A stretch of DNA of 64,000 bases, from NCBI GenBank assembly GCA_040905045.1, contig JBBDSH010000071.1:1-64000 (forward strand), written 5' to 3'. The position numbers were made by a program, and so were the translations under genes. This document shows positions 42,891-51,699 of the stretch, one piece after another. The notes under the pieces are model-generated. The model was not told where the DNA came from and searched no databases. It was given only the letters and a program-made list of their open reading frames with translations. The first letter of the stretch is position 1, and the number at the start of each line of letters is the position of its first letter. Source of the DNA: JBBDSH01 sp040905045 (lineage in GTDB: Bacteria; Pseudomonadota; Gammaproteobacteria; Eutrophobiales; Eutrophobiaceae).

Positions 42891-43814
42891 TCAGGCCTCC
42901 AGCCGCATACGCGGATCCAGACCGGTGCTGAGAATATCGGTAACAAGATTGACCAGGACGTAAACGGCACTGATGAACAGGACGCAGGCCTGTACCACGG
43001 GATAATCCCGCCTGTGAATGGCATCGATGATCAATCGCCCGACTCCCGGCCAGTCAAAGATGAATTCCGTCACCACGGCGCCGGTGAGCAGCGCTCCCAG
43101 CTGAATGCCCAGGATCGTAACCACCGGCAACAGTGCGTTACGCAGGCCGTGTTGCAGGATCACAGTGGCTTCACCCAGGCCTCTCGCCCGCGCCGCACGA
43201 ATGTAATCCTCCCCCAGCACCTCCAGCAGGGATGCCCGGATCATGCGCGACTGCAGTGCCGCCAGCGCCGTACCCAGGGTTAATGCCGGAAGTATCAGCG
43301 ACGACCAGCCCTGCATGCCGCTGACCGGCAACCAGCCCAGCCAATAGGAAAACAGCAGGATCAGCAGCGGGCCGAGCCAGAAATTCGGAATCGAAACACC
43401 GGCGACGGAAAACAGCATGGCGATGCGATCTGCCACACTGTTTCTGTAAACAGCGGCCAGGATGCCGAGCGGGAATGCAATACACAGAGAGGCCAAAAAG
43501 GCCGCGGCCGCCAGCGCCAGGGTAGCCGGAATACGCTGCATAAGCAGTTGCGCAACCGGCTCCCGCGAATGAATACCGATACCCAGGTCCAGGTACAGCA
43601 GCCTTCCCAGGTAATGCAGCCACTGTCCCAATAACGGCCGGTCGAGTCCCAGTTGCCGCCGCAGCTCCGCCCGGTCGGCCGGGTTCGCCCCTTCGCCCAG
43701 CATGACGTCGACAGGATCGCCGGGGATCAGATGCATCAGCAGGAATACGACCGTTGCCACGCCCAGCATGACAACGGCAGCGGCAAGCAATCGGGTCAGG
43801 ATGTAGCGCGTCAT
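42891..43814 (-). CDS. Oligopeptide-type ABC transporter permease (DppB/OppB family)
   Basis: This 307-residue permease has the typical N-terminus (YILTRLLAAAVVMLGVATVVFLLMHLIPGDP), six membrane helices and the EAA-type loop EDYIRAARARGLGEATVILQHGLRNALLP. It forms a heterodimer with the DppC-like protein encoded directly downstream. A matching binding protein gene is at 48399, about 5 kb away. Confidence 0.92.
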   Translation of the reverse strand: MTRYILTRLLAAAVVMLGVATVVFLLMHLIPGDPVDVMLGEGANPADRAELRRQLGLDRPLLGQWLHYLGRLLYLDLGIGIHSREPVAQLLMQRIPATLALAAAAFLASLCIAFPLGILAAVYRNSVADRIAMLFSVAGVSIPNFWLGPLLILLFSYWLGWLPVSGMQGWSSLILPALTLGTALAALQSRMIRASLLEVLGEDYIRAARARGLGEATVILQHGLRNALLPVVTILGIQLGALLTGAVVTEFIFDWPGVGRLIIDAIHRRDYPVVQACVLFISAVYVLVNLVTDILSTGLDPRMRLEA

Positions 43815-43839
43815 CCTTCCAGTCTATTAAAGCGACAAG

Positions 43840-43903
43840 CTACTAGCTACTGGCTAGTGGCTAGTGGCTAGTGGCTCGTGGCTCGTGGCTCGTGGCTCGT
43901 GGC
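43840..43903. repeat. Octad repeat array (GTGGCTAG / GTGGCTCG)
   Basis: About seven tandem copies of an 8-nt unit, first GTGGCTAG then GTGGCTCG, lie upstream of the DppB-like gene. The rest of the 308-nt divergent region between it and the EAL gene (to 44122) shows a short stem (CCATT-CTACG-TAATGG) at about 43903-43918 and a TAGAAT box but no gene. Confidence 0.85.
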
Positions 43904-44122
43904 CATTCTACGTAATGGCATAGAACGTTCCGAATTTTAGCGGCAATCAGGGCTCGTGTGCCCGCAATCCGGGTCCAGTCCGTATCACCCTTTTGAGGTA
44001 CATACAAAACCCCGCCGACAGGATAGAATTAGCCGATTTTGAGCAAATCGATGCATTGTGCCCGTTTGAGGCTTGTTCCTCGAACACGGCCACCCCTGTT
44101 ACGAATTCCTGGGAGATGTGAT

Positions 44123-45784
44123 ATGGACCGTGTTTCCAGCTGGATCACTGTTATCGAACGGCATTCGAATGTTTTTCGACTGGCCGCCGCCCCTGCCATC
44201 CTTGTCATGATCGGTACCGTCTATCTCCTTGTTTATTACACCGGCGGCATCAAGTACGTCTATTCCCACTCCATGTACATTCCCATCATTCTGTCCGGGT
44301 TCATATTCGGAGCCAGGGGCGGTGTTGCCGCCGGCATACTGGGCGGCATTGCCCTGGGACCTTTCATGCCCATCGACGTTACCACCGGTGAGTCCCAGGA
44401 GCTGCTCAACTGGCTGTACCGGATGTTCTTTTTCATTATTGTCGGCCTGATCACGGGAGCCATGGTTTCAGCCCTTATCACCCATATCAAGCATGTGGAA
44501 TGGCTCGCCCATCACGATTACAACACCAACCTGCCGAACCGCCTGAGCCTGATCAAGGCGCTGGAAGAATCGGGGATTAAGGAAGACCGGATGTACCGGA
44601 GTCTGATGGTATTATCCATCGAGAATCTGCAGAATATAATCGCCGGATTCGGTCTCGAATCCGCCGACCGCCTGGTAAGCGATGTGGTCCGGGATTTATC
44701 CGACCGCTTTCCGGACAGCTTTCTCTTCTTTCACCATCATCCCCAGCATATCGCCATTCTTGCCAAACTGACAACCCGGCAGAAAATCACGGACTTTATG
44801 GACGACATACTGGAAGTAATGAAACACCCGTACGAATACGAAAATGTACCGTTACACCTGGATGTCCGCATCGGCTGTGTCTATATGGCCGATAAGGCAC
44901 ATTCACCTACTTCACTCATCAATCGTGCCGAATACGCACTCAGTGAAGCCAGACAAAAAGTACACGATTATGATTTCTACGATGAAAGTATCGACAATAA
45001 AGGCACGGGATCCCTCGCTCTGCTGGGTTCACTGAGGAAAGCCATGGAAAAAAGCCAGCTGGAACTGCACTATCAGCCCAAGGTCGATATGAATAATAAC
45101 CGGCTTATCGGCGTCGAGGCGTTATTGCGCTGGAACCACCCGGACGGAAAGATGATTCCTCCGGGCATGTTCATTCCTCACGCCGAGAACAGCAGTCTTA
45201 TTCAGCCATTATCAGAATGGGTGCTGGAGACCGCCCTGAAACAGCTGGCCGAATGGAAACGCCTGGGTCTGGATTTGAAAATAGCGGTAAATATCTCAAC
45301 CCGCAATCTTTTACAAAGCAACTTCGACAACACCGTAATGCATCTTCTGGATCAATACGGCGTTCATCATGAGGACCTGGAACTGGAAGTAACGGAAACC
45401 TCACTGATGCATAACCCGGAAGAGGCGCTGACAATGCTCAACAACCTGTCCGACTCCGGCATCTCCATCGCCATAGACGATTTCGGCACGGGTTATTCTT
45501 CACTACAATACCTGAATACCATATCCGCCTCGGTCATCAAAATCGATCAGTCCTTTATCCGTGACCTGGCCAAAAACAACAGTTCAAGACATATTATCGA
45601 ATCGGCCATCGCCCTCGGCCACAGCCTCGATTTCAAGGTTGTTTCCGAGGGGATAGAATCGGGAGAGGATTACACCCAACTGGGCGAGATGGGCTGTGAT
45701 TTCGGCCAGGGTTACTTCATTGCCCGCCCCATGCCTGCCGATCAGCTTGCCGGCTGGATGGAAAAACGCGAGGAAAATGTTTGA
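44123..45784 (+). CDS. Membrane-bound c-di-GMP phosphodiesterase (degenerate GGDEF plus EAL)
   Basis: This 553-residue protein has two to three N-terminal membrane helices, a GGDEF domain whose active motif is lost (SFLFFHHHPQHIAIL in its place), and an EAL domain with the whole catalytic set: EALLRW (E at about 332), NIS, LEVTETSL, DDFGTGYSS, IKIDQSF, SEGIES and GYFIARPMP. It should hydrolyse c-di-GMP; the inactive GGDEF may bind GTP or act in regulation. The start has GGGAG ten bases upstream; the frame is open to 44039 without homology. It converges on the cyclase gene at 45963. Confidence 0.93.
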   Translation: MDRVSSWITVIERHSNVFRLAAAPAILVMIGTVYLLVYYTGGIKYVYSHSMYIPIILSGFIFGARGGVAAGILGGIALGPFMPIDVTTGESQELLNWLYRMFFFIIVGLITGAMVSALITHIKHVEWLAHHDYNTNLPNRLSLIKALEESGIKEDRMYRSLMVLSIENLQNIIAGFGLESADRLVSDVVRDLSDRFPDSFLFFHHHPQHIAILAKLTTRQKITDFMDDILEVMKHPYEYENVPLHLDVRIGCVYMADKAHSPTSLINRAEYALSEARQKVHDYDFYDESIDNKGTGSLALLGSLRKAMEKSQLELHYQPKVDMNNNRLIGVEALLRWNHPDGKMIPPGMFIPHAENSSLIQPLSEWVLETALKQLAEWKRLGLDLKIAVNISTRNLLQSNFDNTVMHLLDQYGVHHEDLELEVTETSLMHNPEEALTMLNNLSDSGISIAIDDFGTGYSSLQYLNTISASVIKIDQSFIRDLAKNNSSRHIIESAIALGHSLDFKVVSEGIESGEDYTQLGEMGCDFGQGYFIARPMPADQLAGWMEKREENV

Positions 45785-45804
45785 TAATTACAAACCTGAT
45801 TGTT

Positions 45805-45908
45805 AGTAACCCGATATCGTTCTATGGAGCCGTCGGCCGCATGGATGCGGCCGTCGAGCGTACAGGGATGTATTCACAGCGTGTTCCATAGAACGATATC
45901 GGGTTACT
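45805..45908. repeat. Long palindromic element P2 between convergent c-di-GMP genes
   Basis: Perfect 24-bp arms (45805-45828 and 45885-45908) enclose a hairpin (CGGCCGCAT-GG-ATGCGGCCG) and the core GAGCGTACAGGGATGTATTC followed by ACAGCGTGT. The arms have no similarity to those of P1 and P3. The location suggests a bidirectional terminator, but the structure is far longer than needed for one. Confidence 0.9.
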
Positions 45909-45962
45909 TATTAACTCCCTGGTAACTATGTAGTCCGGTGCATAACCTCTTCCAGACAAATA

Positions 45963-47108
45963 CTAGCTTACGATCCGGTTTCCGCCTTCCCGTTTGGCCT
46001 GAAACAGTTTCCTGTCCACCTCCTTAATACAGTGATCAAGATCCTCCAGCGGCTGAAACTCCCTGACCCCCATACTCACCGTTACAACGAATTCACTGTC
46101 ACCATATTTTATTGTCTTGTTCTGTATTGCATCACGTACACGTTCGGCCACTTTTACAGCATTCTCAAGGCCGGTTTCCGGCAGCATGATCAGGAATTCC
46201 TCTCCGCCCCAACGGGCACAGATATCCTGGGCCCGCAAGGCCGTGCTGACTTCCTTCGAAAATATTTTCAGAACGTTGTCACCGCAATCATGCCCGTATG
46301 TATCATTGACGGACTTGAACTCATCGATATCCATAAGGATGATACAAAAGAGCTTGCCGCCCCTGCGCAGGCGACTGATCTCCTGATACAAAATATCCTG
46401 CATGCGCCGCCGGTTGGGCAGTCCCGTCAACTCATCCGTATCGGCCAGTTCCTTGAGATGCTGGCTCAGATTGTCCATTACCAGTTCGGAAGTCGTGCGC
46501 AAAAACACGTAAAGAAAAGTCATTATGGATACGGACAGGTAAACCGCCAGGAAACGTATCTTGAACGCCTGGGAGTACTGATCCGGTTCAAATCCGGCCA
46601 CGGGATGCCACAACAGCCATGCAGTGATTATAAACAGAACTACTACCGACATAACCCCGGCCCACAACCTTTGCACGAACAGCGCGAATATCGGGAAAAC
46701 GAAATACCATAAAGGCCCCGTTCCTTCGGCGCCGCCGGTATAAAGTAAAAAAAGACAGAGCGCGGCAAACAGGAATAACAGGAACGTGTTCGTTATATAT
46801 CTGTGCCCGGTAACACGAAGGTAAATATAACTGCATACAGCAAGCCCGGCAAAGATCAACAGAATGGCGGTATGCTGAAACCGCTCCTGGACATAGGACT
46901 CAATTGAAAATGCAACAAGAAATACCAGAGCAATCAGGCAGAACAACGAGGTCAGGCCGATGTTGCGCAGTTTCTCGGCGCCGCGGGAGGCATTCCATTT
47001 AAGGATCAAATGGCCCTGGGTTCTGTCCAGAACTTCGACGATTGACGCCGAACTGGCCGTTGTCTTTCCGGATTGATGGTTTGTCCGGGAATTAATATTT
47101 TCCGCCAT
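45963..47108 (-). CDS. Diguanylate cyclase with N-terminal membrane region
   Basis: This 381-residue protein has six or so membrane helices (about 45-215, of the 7TM-like sensor kind) and a GGDEF domain with active site RWGGEEF (near 304), LTGLPNRR, and DIDEFKSVNDTYGHDCGD. The inhibitory I-site RAQD is correctly placed five residues before GGEEF, so product feedback is likely. It should make c-di-GMP from GTP. The MshE ATPase in this window is a plausible effector. Confidence 0.95.
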   Translation of the reverse strand: MAENINSRTNHQSGKTTASSASIVEVLDRTQGHLILKWNASRGAEKLRNIGLTSLFCLIALVFLVAFSIESYVQERFQHTAILLIFAGLAVCSYIYLRVTGHRYITNTFLLFLFAALCLFLLYTGGAEGTGPLWYFVFPIFALFVQRLWAGVMSVVVLFIITAWLLWHPVAGFEPDQYSQAFKIRFLAVYLSVSIMTFLYVFLRTTSELVMDNLSQHLKELADTDELTGLPNRRRMQDILYQEISRLRRGGKLFCIILMDIDEFKSVNDTYGHDCGDNVLKIFSKEVSTALRAQDICARWGGEEFLIMLPETGLENAVKVAERVRDAIQNKTIKYGDSEFVVTVSMGVREFQPLEDLDHCIKEVDRKLFQAKREGGNRIVS

Positions 47109-47204
47109 ATATGGTCTTCTGAAATTCTATGATGGTTTTTACCGGTAAATTTTTATCAGACACTCTCCCAGCAAAAGGTAATCTCAACCTTAGCGGATAT
47201 GTTT

Positions 47205-47918
47205 TTATTGTACATGAATGGACGACAGGCTGATATCACCGTACCAGGCCGTGGCTGACTCGCCGGTATTATCGGAATCTGACATGATGCCGATTCCGAC
47301 GATTTCCGGCGGCTTACGGCCGAAGGCCTGTTTATAATCATCCACAATGTTGCGTTTCTGTAAAACCCACCGTCCGGTTTTCTCCGGACCACTGTCCACG
47401 GCGATCATCCGCGTCTTGTCTGAAAAGGCGTTGGGTACGATACTATCGACCTCCAACTTGTTGGCCCAGATGTAGTTCAGTGCCGTGCCCGGGATTTCTT
47501 CATCGTAGAATACACTGGCGGCAACGCGTGCGGCTTTCTCGAAGAAACCGGCCCGGCTCGGCTCGAAGGCAAACGCCACATAAATCCTGGCCGGGTAGTC
47601 GTCGCCCGATTTTTCACCCGCATCTCCCTTCTCGTAGATATTGCTGACACGCCAGCCCCATTCGATGATCGGTGCCGTATTCGGGTCAATCCGCTTCCTC
47701 GCGATCAAACCGGAAGCACTATTATCGGTTTCAGCCCTGACCACAGTGACACCGTCAACCTGTTCCAGTCTGTAACGGCTATGCTGTTCGATATTCCGGA
47801 ATTCCAGCGGCTGCCAGGCACTGTCCTCCAGTAATTGTAATTGCGAAAACTTCGGGATCAGTGTTTCCCCCATCAAGGCTGTAGAGATGACAAGGAGACT
47901 GGCTGTTGTGTATTTCAT
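47205..47918 (-). CDS. DUF3047 family exported protein
   Basis: This 237-residue protein begins with a short signal peptide (MKYTTASLLVISTALMG) and contains the DUF3047 phrases IIEWGWRVSNIYEKGD, ARIYVAFAF, NYIWANKLEVDSIVPNAF and VGIGIMSDSDNTGESATAWYGDI. The family has a beta-sandwich look and no known function. The ATG lies 2 nt after the transpeptidase stop, so the two are probably co-translated. Confidence 0.88.
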   Translation of the reverse strand: MKYTTASLLVISTALMGETLIPKFSQLQLLEDSAWQPLEFRNIEQHSRYRLEQVDGVTVVRAETDNSASGLIARKRIDPNTAPIIEWGWRVSNIYEKGDAGEKSGDDYPARIYVAFAFEPSRAGFFEKAARVAASVFYDEEIPGTALNYIWANKLEVDSIVPNAFSDKTRMIAVDSGPEKTGRWVLQKRNIVDDYKQAFGRKPPEIVGIGIMSDSDNTGESATAWYGDISLSSIHVQ

Positions 47919-47920
47919 TC

Positions 47921-48415
47921 TCAAGCGCAAATGGTAACCGTCGTACCCGTCTCGATCAGATCGAACAGCTCAATAATATCGCTGCTACGCATGCGAATGC
48001 AGCCGTGGGAGCCGGGCTGTCCCATAGCGGCATCCTCCGGCGCGCCGTGTATATAAATATAACGTTCATACGAATCCACACTGCCGCCACGGTTGATGCC
48101 TTCCTCGGTTCCCTGCAGCCGTAATATCCTCGTCAGTATCCAGTCCCGATCCGGATAGTCATCACGCAGTTGCGCTCGGTATATCTCGCCGGTGGGTCGC
48201 CGGCCGACAAAGACAGTGTCCGGTTCGCAGCCTGCTCCAATCTTTTCCGTAATGAGGTGTTCGCCCCTGGGCGTGCACAGACTGCCGTCCTTCTCACCGG
48301 GGCCGTTACGGGCGGTGGAAACGGGATACTCACGCAACAGAGAATCACCTCTGTACAGGCGCAACCGTTGCTCGGGAATGGAGATGGTAATCCGGTCATC
48401 ACTCATTGCTGTCAT
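47921..48415 (-). CDS. L,D-transpeptidase family protein (YkuD domain)
   Basis: This 164-residue protein has a YkuD domain with catalytic HGAPEDA (H123) and SHGCIRMR (C139). These enzymes make 3-3 crosslinks or attach lipoproteins to peptidoglycan. It has no signal peptide and so would be cytoplasmic unless exported otherwise, a known feature of the short YafK/ErfK-like subgroup. The ATG at 48415 overlaps the upstream binding-protein gene by 17 nt; an internal ATG at 48406 is also possible. Confidence 0.88.
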   Translation of the reverse strand: MTAMSDDRITISIPEQRLRLYRGDSLLREYPVSTARNGPGEKDGSLCTPRGEHLITEKIGAGCEPDTVFVGRRPTGEIYRAQLRDDYPDRDWILTRILRLQGTEEGINRGGSVDSYERYIYIHGAPEDAAMGQPGSHGCIRMRSSDIIELFDLIETGTTVTICA

Positions 48416-49937
48416 CCGACCAGTGAATCTGATTCAGATCGTCGTAGTTGCCGTCCATGGCCGGCTGATAACCGGCAAGGCGCCTGTTCATGATCAGAAT
48501 ATTATCCTCGTACCACAGAGGAACATAGGGCTTGATGTCATGCAGTCTTTCCTGCAGCTGAATGTAGACCCCGGCTTTATCCTGCATATTTTCCATATTT
48601 TCCGCTTTTTCAATCAGATGATCTACATCCGGATCAGCCAGTCGGCCGCGATTGGCGCCGGCGGGCGGCACGGAGTCACTGTGAAAAATAGTGCGATAGA
48701 TATCCGGCATCTTCAGCCCGACCCAGGAAAGTGAATACATCTGGAATTTACCGGCCTTGATATCGCCATAGAACGTACCCCAGTCATAACTGCTGAGGAC
48801 CAGTTCAATACCCACACGGGCCAGCTGTTGCTGGAAAATGGTGGCGATACGCAGACTGCGGGGATTGGTGGAAGTCTTGAAAGTCAGTTTGAGCGGCCTG
48901 TCCGCGCTGTAGCCAGCCTGTTTCAGTAATTTACGGGCGCGTTCCGGTGAATAACCCTCTCCATTGAGTCTGTCGTGCCCGGCCCAATGTTCCGGCGGCA
49001 ATAATGACCGCGCCGGCCGGGCGCTATTACGAAACAGGTGCCGGATAACGGGCCGCACGTTTATGGCATGAGCAATGGCTTGACGCACCCGAAGATCCCC
49101 GGTCAGCAGATCCTGTAGATTAAAGCCGATATAGGTGAACGTATCTCCGCGTACCTTTTTAATGCGGACTGATTCCTTTTCCCGCAGCCAATCGATCAAT
49201 TCCTGGGGCAGCTCGTTCTGGGTGAGATCGATCTCACCGCTCAGTAATTTCAATACCCGTACGGTCTGATCCCTGACCGTGACAAAGCGAATAACCTGAT
49301 GATCTTCAATGCGTGTCAATACAAGATTTCCATCATCAGACCGGGAAGAAAATCTTAATGGCCCACTGCCGACCGGTTTCTTGTTAAAAGAATGATCTTT
49401 CCTTATCAAATCCGCCGGCAGAATACCAATGGTCAGACGGCCGGGAAACAGGGTATCGGACCGGAGCAGATGAAAATCCACGGTGTTATCATCAATAACT
49501 TCAATGCGTCCTACCATATCGAGTGAAGTCCTGTGCGGCGAAGCGGCATCACGGGTAAGGACGGATTCGTAGGTGGCCTTAATATCACCGGCAGCAAGCG
49601 CCCTGCCATGATGAAACGGATTTCGATCCTTTTTCAATTGGAAGCGATAGTGCCGTGACGACAGCCTCTTCCAGGATGTCAATGATGGGACAAAACGATA
49701 CTGCTCGTCGAACTCCACCATGCGGCTGTAGATCAACCGGTTGATGCGGGTGGAGACAGCATCGGTGGCATAGCGGGGATCAAGTGTCGTGGGCTCGGTG
49801 CTGATACCGAAGCGAATGGCTTCGTCGCTGTTATCACCATTATCGCCACAGCCTGCCAGCGTCACTAGAAGAACGCCGAGGACCAGACAGTGAGGTGTGA
49901 GGAGTAAGGAGCGAGGAGTAAAGCCGGTATAATTCAT
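48399..49937 (-). CDS. ABC transporter peptide-binding lipoprotein (SBP_bac_5)
   Basis: This 512-residue lipoprotein (lipobox LAGC, about residues 28-31) has the DppA/OppA fold: STEPTTLDPRYATDAVSTR, YRFQLKKDRNPFHHG, GSGPLRF, DLRVRQAIAHAIN and the C-terminal YVPLWYEDN. It would deliver peptides to permeases such as those at 42101-43814. The first residues (GFTPRSLLLTPHCLV) are the translation of a heptad repeat array, and the ribosome-binding site AGGAG also lies in a repeat. The original signal peptide may have been replaced or extended by the repeat. Confidence 0.9.
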   Translation of the reverse strand: MNYTGFTPRSLLLTPHCLVLGVLLVTLAGCGDNGDNSDEAIRFGISTEPTTLDPRYATDAVSTRINRLIYSRMVEFDEQYRFVPSLTSWKRLSSRHYRFQLKKDRNPFHHGRALAAGDIKATYESVLTRDAASPHRTSLDMVGRIEVIDDNTVDFHLLRSDTLFPGRLTIGILPADLIRKDHSFNKKPVGSGPLRFSSRSDDGNLVLTRIEDHQVIRFVTVRDQTVRVLKLLSGEIDLTQNELPQELIDWLREKESVRIKKVRGDTFTYIGFNLQDLLTGDLRVRQAIAHAINVRPVIRHLFRNSARPARSLLPPEHWAGHDRLNGEGYSPERARKLLKQAGYSADRPLKLTFKTSTNPRSLRIATIFQQQLARVGIELVLSSYDWGTFYGDIKAGKFQMYSLSWVGLKMPDIYRTIFHSDSVPPAGANRGRLADPDVDHLIEKAENMENMQDKAGVYIQLQERLHDIKPYVPLWYEDNILIMNRRLAGYQPAMDGNYDDLNQIHWSDDSNE

Positions 49938-49970
49938 GACCCCTTACTCCTCACCCCTTACCCCTCACCC
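49890..49970. repeat. Paired inverted heptad arrays, locus D (rlmD to binding protein)
   Basis: The left arm (49890-49922) lies inside the start of the binding-protein gene. The right arm (49940-49970) supplies its Shine-Dalgarno sequence and the rlmD stop codon. Only 17 nt separates the arms. Units are TGAGGAG/TAAGGAG and their complements. Confidence 0.85.
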
Positions 49971-51293
49971 TTTCCGGAATAATGCAATGGATTCCACATG
50001 GGCGGTATGCGGGAACATGTCCATGACGCCGGCTTTCTCCAGTGTGAAACCCTTGTCATGCACGAGGATGCCGGCATCCCGTGCCAGGGTGGCGGGATTG
50101 CAGGAAACGTAGAGGATTTTCTCAACGTTCCTCGTGTCCAGTCGCTGCAGGATCTCCCGCGCACCGCTGCGCGGCGGGTCCAGCAGTACCTTATTGTAAT
50201 CCTGCCGCAGAAAGGATGCCTGCAATTCTTCCTGATACAGGTCGGCCAGGCAAAAATCAGCATTTTTAACGCTGTTTAGTTCAGCATTGCGGACGGCTCT
50301 TTCCACCAGTTCAGCATCACCTTCCACACCCGTAACACGATAAACATATTGCGATAACGGCAGGGTAAAGTTTCCCAGGCCGCAGAACATATCCAGAATG
50401 GAATCGGACTCTCCGGGTTCCAGCAATGACAGAATCCGTTTCACAAGAACGCGATTCATGGCAAGGTTTATTTGTATGAATTCCAGTGGTCCGAATGACA
50501 GAGTCAGATCTTCCTCATCGAAGCGGTAGAACATACTGTTGCCGACGTCACCGGGAGTCAAAGGTGCCACTGTGTCCGGTCCGCCGGCTTGCAGATACAA
50601 TGTAACCCCGTGTTCGCGTTCAAACATCCGCATATTATACAGGTCACTCTCATTCAGGGGTTGCAGATGCCGGATGACCAGGGCCGGGTGCCCGTCACCC
50701 ACAGCTACTTCGATCTGGGGAATACGGTTATAGATGCTCAGGCCGGCAATCAACTCCTTCAACGCCGGCAGTAGATTGCCGACTGCCGGATGCAGCACGC
50801 CGCATTCATCGATGTCGGCAACAAAGGAACTGCGTTTCTCCCGGAATCCCACAAGCAGGCGTTGCTTTTTAAAGACGTACTTCACGCCCAGCCTGGCCTT
50901 GTGCCGGTAACCTCGCACCGGCCCCATGAGTGGCTCCAGTAACACCCCCGCTTCAACCCCGCCGATATGCCGGAGTTGCTCCACAAGAACCTGTTGCTTG
51001 AATTCAATCTGTGCACGGGGCTCCATGTGCTGCAGACTGCAGCCGCCGCAGGCATGGAAATACGGACAGAAGGGTTCGATGCGCTGCGGCGAGGCCTGCA
51101 GGATATCGACAGCTTCGGCCTCATCCCGCTTTGAGCGCGTGCGCAGATAATTGAGGCGTACGGTCTCGCCAGGCAATGCGTTGTCAACAAAGACTGTTTT
51201 GCCATTGATATGGGTGACGCCGCGCCCTTCGTGGCTCAGGGATTCTATAGTTGCTTCTTCGGGTTCAGGGAGTTTTTGCGTTTTAGGTGACAT
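49965..51293 (-). CDS. rlmD: 23S rRNA (uracil(1939)-C(5))-methyltransferase RlmD
   Basis: This 442-residue enzyme has an N-terminal TRAM domain, an Fe-S cluster binding set (C76, C82, C85 in FCPYFHACGGCSLQH plus a Cys in DIDECGVLHP), a SAM site (LDMFCGLGNFTLPL) and the catalytic loop YVSCNPATLARD. It methylates U1939 of 23S rRNA. The ATG at 51293 starts MSPKTQKLPEPE; an open extension to 51350 is merely repeat sequence. Its last codon and stop lie within a heptad array. Confidence 0.96.
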   Translation of the reverse strand: MSPKTQKLPEPEEATIESLSHEGRGVTHINGKTVFVDNALPGETVRLNYLRTRSKRDEAEAVDILQASPQRIEPFCPYFHACGGCSLQHMEPRAQIEFKQQVLVEQLRHIGGVEAGVLLEPLMGPVRGYRHKARLGVKYVFKKQRLLVGFREKRSSFVADIDECGVLHPAVGNLLPALKELIAGLSIYNRIPQIEVAVGDGHPALVIRHLQPLNESDLYNMRMFEREHGVTLYLQAGGPDTVAPLTPGDVGNSMFYRFDEEDLTLSFGPLEFIQINLAMNRVLVKRILSLLEPGESDSILDMFCGLGNFTLPLSQYVYRVTGVEGDAELVERAVRNAELNSVKNADFCLADLYQEELQASFLRQDYNKVLLDPPRSGAREILQRLDTRNVEKILYVSCNPATLARDAGILVHDKGFTLEKAGVMDMFPHTAHVESIALFRKG

Positions 51294-51301
51294 CTTGATT
51301 A

Positions 51302-51491
51302 GTGAGGAGCGAGGAGTTAGGTGTGAGGAGTAAAGAGTGCCCTTGCGCAACGATGTTACTGGAGTATAGCCTTCACCAGAATAACTGCTTTGATAAACAC
51401 TGAGTAGTCATACCTTGCCCCTTACGCCTTACGCCTTACGCCTTACCCCTTACCCCTTACGCCTTACGCCTTACTCCTCACCCCTTACACC
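51302..51491. repeat. Paired inverted heptad arrays, locus E (exonuclease gene to rlmD)
   Basis: The left arm (51302-51334) has TGAGGAG-type units. The right arm (51417-51491) is the longest array here, with about ten CCTTACG/CCTTACC units. About 80 nt of non-repetitive sequence lies between. The array ends right where an assembly gap begins, so the repeat probably caused the contig break. Confidence 0.85.
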
Positions 51492-51699
51492 TGACTTGTA
51501 ACTACTTATCCCATGCCTGAAGAAATTCGATCAAATGGGGCTTGNNNNNNNNNNNNNNNNNNNNNNNNNNNNNNNNNNNNNNNNNNNNNNNNNNNNNNNN
51601 NNNNNNNNNNNNNNNNNNNNNNNNNNNNNNNNNNNNNNNNNNNNCCTGACTTGTAACTACTTATCCCATGCCTGAAGAAATTCGATCAAATGGGGCTTG
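51490..51699. other. Assembly gap (100 N) flanked by identical 55-bp sequences
   Basis: The Ns span 51545-51644. The 55 bases before (51490-51544) and after (51645-51699) are identical. This is the signature of two contigs that overlap by one k-mer and were joined with a fixed gap. Nothing need be missing, and the exonuclease gene is intact on the right-hand side. Confidence 0.9.

Noticed and set aside
51417..51491. Regular short repeats that might suggest a CRISPR array
   Set aside because: Units are 7 nt without unique spacers, and no cas gene is present in the window.
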